From Pseudomonas sp. RIT-562 (GTDB taxonomy: Bacteria; Pseudomonadota; Gammaproteobacteria; Pseudomonadales; Pseudomonadaceae): a stretch of DNA of 64,000 nucleotides. The notes beneath the pieces are model-generated. The model was not told where the DNA came from, ran no database searches, and saw nothing but the letters and a program-made list of their open reading frames with translations. The stretch spans positions 1-64,000 of the forward strand of contig NZ_JAPJIV010000018.1 of the NCBI RefSeq assembly GCF_026241895.1, written 5' to 3'. Positions 59,157-64,000 of this stretch are shown here, one piece after another. A program made the translations under genes and the position numbers. Within the stretch, counting starts at the first letter, position 1; every line of letters begins with the position of its first letter.

Positions 59157-59942
59157 ATGGTCGGGCAGGAAGAGTTGCGCTTGCAGGGTGCGGATAACTT
59201 TCGCAGCCTCAAAGGTATTCCCACCGGTTGTGGTCGTCGTATCGGCGACCATTACCTGTTACGGGCAGAACAGCTGGATCGACTGACCGCTGAAGACTGG
59301 CAGACCTTGCGGCGGATCGGCCTGACAACCGTCTGCGATTTACGCAGCGCCGCAGAGCGTGAGCGTTACCCGAGCGGCGTACCCGATTCGGCTATCGCGC
59401 AACTCCACCTGGAGGTGCTTGGTGATGTTCGTGCCGACCCACGGATTGCCGCCATGCTCGCTGATAATCCAGAGACTCAGGGCGCGCGAAACATGATGTT
59501 GGAGGTCTACCGGCAACTTCCGCACCTGTTGGCGCCGTTGTTGCCAGCGCTGTTCGAGCTGTTCTCTACCCGCAATGCATCGGTGCTCATTCATTGCACG
59601 GCGGGTAAGGACCGCACCGGGGTCGCGGTGATGTTGCTGCTGCACGCACTGGGCGTCGCACCGGAGCACATCATGGCCGACTATGTGCTCTCGGCACGTC
59701 GCTTCAGTCAGCTGGAGGTGGCGCGTCAGCAGGCCATGAGCACCACGGTGAGCCACCTGGTCGGCCAAGCGGTCAGCGAGGCGGCCATTGATGCAGTGCT
59801 GGATGCCCGTCCCGAGTACTTGAATGCTGCGTATGCAGTGATCGACGCCGAGTACGGTGGACTGGATCTTTACCTGCAGCGCTTCAGTGGTTTGAGCCAG
59901 AAAGGCTTGCAGACATTGCGCGATACCTTGCTGGTCGCCTAG
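59157..59942 (+). CDS. Tyrosine-phosphatase-fold protein (MptpB/DSP-like)
   Basis: A 261-residue cysteine-dependent phosphatase of the Y_phosphatase3 type. NFRSLKGIPTGCGRRIGDHY is the N-terminal signature, TTVCDLRSAAERERYP the substrate loop, and the P-loop is HCTAGKDRTGVAV with the catalytic Cys and Arg. GGAGG fits the ATG at 59157; a TTG at 59151 is also in frame. Members of this group dephosphorylate phosphoinositides, tyrosine or small phosphate esters. Placed directly after a small-molecule kinase, it may remove phosphate from the product or reverse the reaction. It overlaps the convergent EamA gene by 4 bases. Confidence 0.87.
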   Translation: MVGQEELRLQGADNFRSLKGIPTGCGRRIGDHYLLRAEQLDRLTAEDWQTLRRIGLTTVCDLRSAAERERYPSGVPDSAIAQLHLEVLGDVRADPRIAAMLADNPETQGARNMMLEVYRQLPHLLAPLLPALFELFSTRNASVLIHCTAGKDRTGVAVMLLLHALGVAPEHIMADYVLSARRFSQLEVARQQAMSTTVSHLVGQAVSEAAIDAVLDARPEYLNAAYAVIDAEYGGLDLYLQRFSGLSQKGLQTLRDTLLVA

Positions 59943-60823
59943 GTCACGACTTCGGTCACTACCCGCGCGGGTTTCCATTGCGCCAATCCAATTCCCAGTA
60001 AAATCAATCCGCCTCCGACCGCGTGGTACAGGTGCAATGTTTCCCCCAGCAACACAATCGCCAACACCGCGGTAAATAACGGGACCAGGTTCATCAGCAC
60101 GGCGGTTTTTTCTGGCCCCAGGGTTTGCAAACCACGCATCCACAAGCCGGGCGCCAGCGCTGAGGCAAACAGACCCGCGAACAACACCAGCGGGACATTT
60201 GCGGTTGTCAGGGCTATCGAAGGGGCCAGCACAAAGGGCGGCACCAACAGCAGGGTGCCGCAGATTATTTGCACGTAAAGGCTTTCCCAGGTCGGCAGGG
60301 GAATCTGCCAGCGCTTGACCAGCACGCAGTACAACGCGTACGACAGCGAGGCCAGCAACATCATCAATTCCCCTTGGCCAACCCCGTGTGCCCAGAGCGA
60401 GGGCAGGTCGCCTGCGGCCAGCAACCACGTCAGCCCGGCAAACGACACCAGAGCACCGACCAATAACGTCGCGGTCGGTTGGGTATTGAGCAGGGGAAAG
60501 GCGAGCAGCACGGTGAGCAGGGGCATGGTCGCCAGGATCAGGCCCATGGAAGTGGCGCTGACAGTGTGCGCGGCGAAATAGGCCAGCGACTGGTACAGCG
60601 ACATGCCGAGCAAGCCCAGCAGCCACAACTTGGGCAGGTGCGGCCGAATCTGCTGCCGCAACCGCCAGACCTTGGGCAACATCACCGGTGACAACACCAG
60701 CAACGCGACCAGCCAGCGGTAAAAGGAAATGGCTGCGGGGTCAATCACCCCAACCGAAAGGCGATTGACCACGGTACTGGCGGCCCAGATCAGCGTGGCA
60801 AGAACAGGGAACAGCAAGTTCAT
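59939..60823 (-). CDS. EamA/DMT-family transporter
   Basis: A 294-residue, ten-helix drug/metabolite transporter with two EamA repeats (LATLIWAASTVVNRLSVGVI at the start; LLASLSYALYCVLVKRWQIP opens the second). It should export or import a small metabolite across the inner membrane. The frame is open upstream to 61066 through the SDR gene, but the ATG at 60823 gives the usual length. A long open frame on the same DNA at 59340-60626 is a shadow. The gene follows the SDR at 60888 on the same strand. Confidence 0.87.
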   Translation of the reverse strand: MNLLFPVLATLIWAASTVVNRLSVGVIDPAAISFYRWLVALLVLSPVMLPKVWRLRQQIRPHLPKLWLLGLLGMSLYQSLAYFAAHTVSATSMGLILATMPLLTVLLAFPLLNTQPTATLLVGALVSFAGLTWLLAAGDLPSLWAHGVGQGELMMLLASLSYALYCVLVKRWQIPLPTWESLYVQIICGTLLLVPPFVLAPSIALTTANVPLVLFAGLFASALAPGLWMRGLQTLGPEKTAVLMNLVPLFTAVLAIVLLGETLHLYHAVGGGLILLGIGLAQWKPARVVTEVVT

Positions 60824-60887
60824 CACGGGGGCGCCAACGTTGAGGGTGCGCACTACGCACCGGAGAGTTTGTCGATATGTTTTGGTG

Positions 60888-61733
60888 TTATTCGCTGGCA
60901 GCGTTACGTGCCGCAATCGTCGCGGCAAAATCGCGTTTGAGGGTTGGAAAGTAGGCAATCTGCCCACCCATGCCGCCGGCAATGTCAATCGAGGCGGCGC
61001 TGATGAAGCTGGCATATTCACTGGCCAGGAACAGCGCCATACCGGCAACGTCTTCAGGTTTGCCATAACGCCCGAGCGGTACCACCTTCATCACCATGGC
61101 GTCGAACTCCTCGCGACTGACGCCAGGTCCCATTTCCTTGTAGTGACGATCCCATTGACCGGTATCGATCCAACCCATGTTCAGGCTGTTGACCAGGATA
61201 TTGTCTTTGGGCAGTGACATGCCCAATGAGCGGGAGAGGGCGATGCACGATGCGCGATTGATTACTGAGGGAATTCCGTCGGGCGTCGGAATCACCCCGG
61301 CCAAGGCGTTGATTTCGATGATCCGTCCCCAGCGCTGTTCACGCATGAACGGCACCACCGCCTGCACGAATCGGAAATGCCCCATCTGCAGAATGTTGGC
61401 ATGTTCGAGGATGACTTCCGGAGTGAGGGTGTCGAGGTTGCCGCCACGGCCTTGACCGGCGTTGTTCACCAACACATCGACCCCGCCCCACGCGTGTGCA
61501 ACTTCAGCAACAAACGCCTTGACCCCCTCACTGTCCGTCACGTCGACAGCCCGGGCAATCACCGCCTGGGCGTGTTCCGCAAGTTGCGCGCCGACTTCCC
61601 GGACGTCTGACGCACTACGGGCGCATATCGCTACCCGCGCCCCTTCAGCTGCGAATGCCCGGGCGATGGCCAGACCAATGCCCCGCGAAGCGCCCGTGAT
61701 GATCACGCGTTTGGCACTCAAATCAATATTCAT
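60888..61733 (-). CDS. Atypical short-chain dehydrogenase/reductase, catalytic triad replaced
   Basis: A 281-residue SDR fold protein. VIITGASRGIGLAIARAFAA is a normal nucleotide-binding turn and LVNNAGQG is present. At the catalytic positions the sequence is IIEINALAGVIPTPDGIPSV then INRASC, so Ser, Tyr and Lys become Ala143, Ser156 and Arg160 by spacing. A glycine-rich C-terminus (IDIAGGMGGQIA) replaces DGG. It resembles the 25598 protein in lacking the triad, though the two are not close relatives. GAGGAG stands 7 bases before the ATG. Confidence 0.83.
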   Translation of the reverse strand: MNIDLSAKRVIITGASRGIGLAIARAFAAEGARVAICARSASDVREVGAQLAEHAQAVIARAVDVTDSEGVKAFVAEVAHAWGGVDVLVNNAGQGRGGNLDTLTPEVILEHANILQMGHFRFVQAVVPFMREQRWGRIIEINALAGVIPTPDGIPSVINRASCIALSRSLGMSLPKDNILVNSLNMGWIDTGQWDRHYKEMGPGVSREEFDAMVMKVVPLGRYGKPEDVAGMALFLASEYASFISAASIDIAGGMGGQIAYFPTLKRDFAATIAARNAASE

Positions 61734-62152
61734 GGTGGCTCCTCTTGTTTTTCTTCTGGCGGTTCACTGCCGTTTTACCCGCGCAACGCCAGGCGTTCTG
61801 TGGGATGGCAGGGGCTATTGAAAGCCCAAAGCACAAAAGCGTCAAAGTTTATTTGAACGTTTATCTGTTTTGTGTGCAGTATTTACCGGCGAAACGCCTT
61901 TGCTGGAACGATTCTTCACCTTGACGGGTGTGAAATTCTATATGGAGAATGCAAATCTTTATGTGGAATTTTATTTTGTGATCCGTTACGGTGACTTTCA
62001 ACTGAGGAGGAAAGTGGGTCTGGATGCGTGCCAGACCTCTTCAGCGGACTGTCCAGGCGAGACATTCAACGATATTGTGGGGTAGCGCATATCGCTGGAG
62101 CGACCGTTTGAACGCACATAGCGACTGAAAATAACAATAAAAGGTAGTGTGT
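61734..62152. promoter_or_regulatory. Divergent promoter region, SDR and DUF1302 pair 3
   Basis: A 419-base AT-rich region without a convincing gene. A 71-codon frame at 61870-62085 has no motif or clear ribosome site. TTGAACGTTTATCTGTT at 61853-61869 is close to the reverse complement of the element at 46277-46293. The A-rich leader AAAATAACAATAAAAGG at 62128-62144 repeats the one before pair 2. Confidence 0.4.
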
Positions 62153-63814
62153 ATGAATCATAAGACCAAGCAGAGTCGGCTGGTACTGGCTCAAGGTGCG
62201 CTTACGCTGATGATGGTTGGCGGCTCTCAAGGCGTCATGGCGCTCTCTTTCGATCTGCCGAACCCTGATTATCGCCTGCGTTGGGACAACACGGTCCGCT
62301 ACAACCTGGGCATGCGGACTGACAGTCAGGACAGTCGCATCATGAACACGCCGAACTTCGACGAGTCCGACGGCAAGTTCGATAAAGGCGACATTGTTAC
62401 AAATCGTCTCGATGTGTTGAGCGAACTCGACTTTTCCTACCTCAACGAGTGGGGTGGACGCCTCAGTGGTGCCGGCTGGTTTGACCAGGCCTATAACGAT
62501 CACGATGTGAAAAGTAACGTTCCCGGCTACGCCACCAGCTATCACAACAATCGTTACAGCGACGAAGTGAAGCGCTACATGAACGGCCCGTCGGGAGAGA
62601 TTCTCGATGCCTTTGTCTGGCGCAACTTCAACATCGGCGACACACCGGTCAACGTGAAAGTCGGTCGTCACACCAACTATTGGGGTGAAAGCCTGTTGTT
62701 CGGCGCTCACGCCGTGTCCTACTCCCAGGCCCCCAGCGATGGCGTGAAAGCCTCGACCAGCCCGGGTATCGAAACCAAGGAAGTGTTTCTGCCGGTGGGG
62801 CAGATCTCGGCCAAGGCCCAGGTCACTGATCACCTTTCGGTTGCCGGTCAATACTTCTACGAATGGGAGCCCACGCGCATTCCTTATGGGGGTACCTATT
62901 TCGGCGCGGCCGACCCTTTGTTCGAAGGTCCGGACCAACTGCCGGTAGCGCCTAACGGAGCGACGTTGCAGCGTCAGGATTCGCGCTTCGGTCGCGATGG
63001 CAAAAACTGGGGCGTGATGGCCAAACTCAACGTTGAAGAAGTCGAATCGACGTTCGGCGCCTACTATCGCCAGTTCGACGACTACCAGCCTTGGCTGGCC
63101 CCACAGGTCAAGGCAGCGCTGGGTTCGTACCGGGTTGTTTACCCGCGTGGCGTGAAGCTGGCAGGCGTCAGTTTTGCTCGGGTTTTCAACACGGTTGCGG
63201 TCGGCTCTGAACTGTCCTACCGCATGAACGGTGCCTTGAATGCCACTGGCGTCAGCGCGCTGGACGACGAAGGCCCGCGCGGCGACACCATTCACTTTAT
63301 TGCCAACGCCGTTTACGGCGTGCCGCGTAACTTCATTTCGAACAACGCGACCCTAGTGGGTGAGTTCGCCTACAGCCACCTGGATCGCGTGACTGAACAC
63401 GAAGAGCTCTATAAAGGTGTCGGAAAAGCCGCTTGTACCAATGCCAGAACGCCAGGTATCGCCGGGTCCGGCAGCGAGTCGGATGGCTGCTCCTCGAAAG
63501 ATTATTATGCGGTCGCGGTCAACTACACTCCGCAATACATCTCGATCTTCCCCTCCTGGGACATGGATGTACCTCTCACCGTCAACTACGGCCTGCATGG
63601 CAACGCACCAACAGCCGGTGGCGGCAGCGAAGGCGCGCTGGCTTACTCCGTCGGCGTCAAACTCACTTATGCCCAGCTGTATGAGTTCGGCCTGCGTTAT
63701 GCCGACACAGCGGCCCAACCGAAGAACCTGGCCAATGGCACCGTCGCCGGTAACGGCAACGTAGGCGGTGAAGACCGCGGCTGGCTGGCTTTTACCTTCA
63801 AGACCTCCTTCTGA
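62153..63814 (+). CDS. DUF1302 outer-membrane beta-barrel protein (pair 3)
   Basis: A 553-residue exported protein with a signal peptide of about 31 residues (LMMVGGSQGVMALSF). NPDYRLRWDNTVRYNLGMRT and DESDGKFDKGDIVTNRLDVL are the hallmark, and WLAFTFKTSF ends the barrel. Residue by residue it is very close to the pair 2 protein, so the two arose by duplication and may serve different but related ligands. AAGG at 62141-62144 fits the ATG at 62153; GTG at 62147 is rejected. Its DUF1329 partner follows after 30 bases. Confidence 0.88.
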   Translation: MNHKTKQSRLVLAQGALTLMMVGGSQGVMALSFDLPNPDYRLRWDNTVRYNLGMRTDSQDSRIMNTPNFDESDGKFDKGDIVTNRLDVLSELDFSYLNEWGGRLSGAGWFDQAYNDHDVKSNVPGYATSYHNNRYSDEVKRYMNGPSGEILDAFVWRNFNIGDTPVNVKVGRHTNYWGESLLFGAHAVSYSQAPSDGVKASTSPGIETKEVFLPVGQISAKAQVTDHLSVAGQYFYEWEPTRIPYGGTYFGAADPLFEGPDQLPVAPNGATLQRQDSRFGRDGKNWGVMAKLNVEEVESTFGAYYRQFDDYQPWLAPQVKAALGSYRVVYPRGVKLAGVSFARVFNTVAVGSELSYRMNGALNATGVSALDDEGPRGDTIHFIANAVYGVPRNFISNNATLVGEFAYSHLDRVTEHEELYKGVGKAACTNARTPGIAGSGSESDGCSSKDYYAVAVNYTPQYISIFPSWDMDVPLTVNYGLHGNAPTAGGGSEGALAYSVGVKLTYAQLYEFGLRYADTAAQPKNLANGTVAGNGNVGGEDRGWLAFTFKTSF

Positions 63815-63844
63815 TAAATCAAACAAGAATCGGAGAACGTGTTC

Positions 63845-64000
63845 ATGAAACGTCCACTTGCATTAACTGCCGTCCTGATGAGTTTTGCGACCTGTAGCCT
63901 CACAGCCGCCGCTGCTGGCGACGCCTCGGACCTGGGTAAGAGCCTGACGCAGTTCGGAGCGATTCAGGCCGGTAACGCCGATGGCACGATCCCCGCTTAC
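63845..64000 (+). CDS. DUF1329 periplasmic protein (pair 3), 3' end outside window
   Basis: Only the first 52 residues are visible. They show a signal peptide of about 23 residues (LTAVLMSFATCSLTAAAAGD) and the family start GKSLTQFGAIQAGNADGTIP, matching the partners at 39988 and 55362. GGAG is 10 bases before the ATG. The gene is cut by the window end. Confidence 0.85.
   Translation, partial: MKRPLALTAVLMSFATCSLTAAAAGDASDLGKSLTQFGAIQAGNADGTIPAY

Noticed and set aside
59340..60626. Long minus-strand frame of 428 codons
   Set aside because: It is antisense to the phosphatase and runs through the EamA gene in another frame. Composition is Arg/His/Gly-rich with no motif, while both overlapped genes have clear family signatures.
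1..64000. CRISPR arrays, rRNA genes, prophage structural genes
   Set aside because: No regularly spaced repeats, rRNA segments or phage morphogenesis motifs were seen on reading both strands.

Overview
The window looks like a chromosome segment of a fluorescent-group Pseudomonas. It has high-GC coding sequence, an OprD-family porin, NemA/XenB-like ene-reductase, tandem DUF1302/DUF1329 outer-membrane genes and a Pseudomonas-like proline tRNA tail used as an integration site. It is almost entirely accessory, catabolic DNA. No rRNA, complete tRNA, CRISPR array or replication gene is visible. The genus is inferred from gene style, not from a marker gene.

Layout. 1-2.3 kb is a scrapyard downstream of a cut-off OprD porin: remnants of an IS1182-type transposase, a second copy of the island integrase C-terminus, a chrA N-terminus and an nhaA piece. 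2.4-6.7 kb is an electrophile/quinone redox group (MDR reductase, ABM monooxygenase, old yellow enzyme, LLM flavin monooxygenase) around an ArsR repressor with related AT-rich candidate operators. 6.7-7.0 kb is a deletion scar joining acuI and kdgK fragments. 7.3-14.6 kb is a seven-gene minus-strand acyl-CoA operon (two crotonases, acyl-CoA dehydrogenase, acyl-CoA ligase, alpha/beta hydrolase, nitroreductase, small membrane protein) facing a TetR gene. A second TetR and a cupin gene share duplicated operators at 15.9 kb. 16.4-18.1 kb holds an intact tyrosine recombinase next to the 3' half of tRNA-Pro(GGG) and its terminator, which marks an island end. 18.9-23.2 kb has a chemoreceptor and an EmrAB-type drug pump.

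23.6 kb to the end is a large catabolic cluster for a hydrophobic, possibly terpenoid-like substrate that I cannot name. It has a two-gene Rieske oxygenase, short-chain dehydrogenases, a fused family III CoA-transferase, and an acyl-CoA dehydrogenase translationally coupled to a small-molecule kinase (the LvaA/LvaC or ACAD10/11 logic). It also has folE, a 1187-residue indolepyruvate:ferredoxin-type oxidoreductase, a limonene-epoxide-hydrolase-like protein, MFS and EamA transporters, AraC, LysR and TetR regulators, GMC oxidoreductase plus aldehyde dehydrogenase behind a P450/ferredoxin deletion scar, an amidohydrolase-kinase-phosphatase operon, and three DUF1302/DUF1329 pairs that probably handle outer-membrane uptake.

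The most unusual feature is the oxygenase pair at 23.6-25.6 kb. The first protein keeps all four Rieske [2Fe-2S] ligands but has lost the mononuclear-iron ligands. The second keeps the iron motif but has lost the Rieske motif. Together they would make one working hetero-oligomeric enzyme. Several other enzymes in the cluster (two SDRs, both halves of the CoA-transferase, one kinase, the amidohydrolase) also lack textbook catalytic residues.
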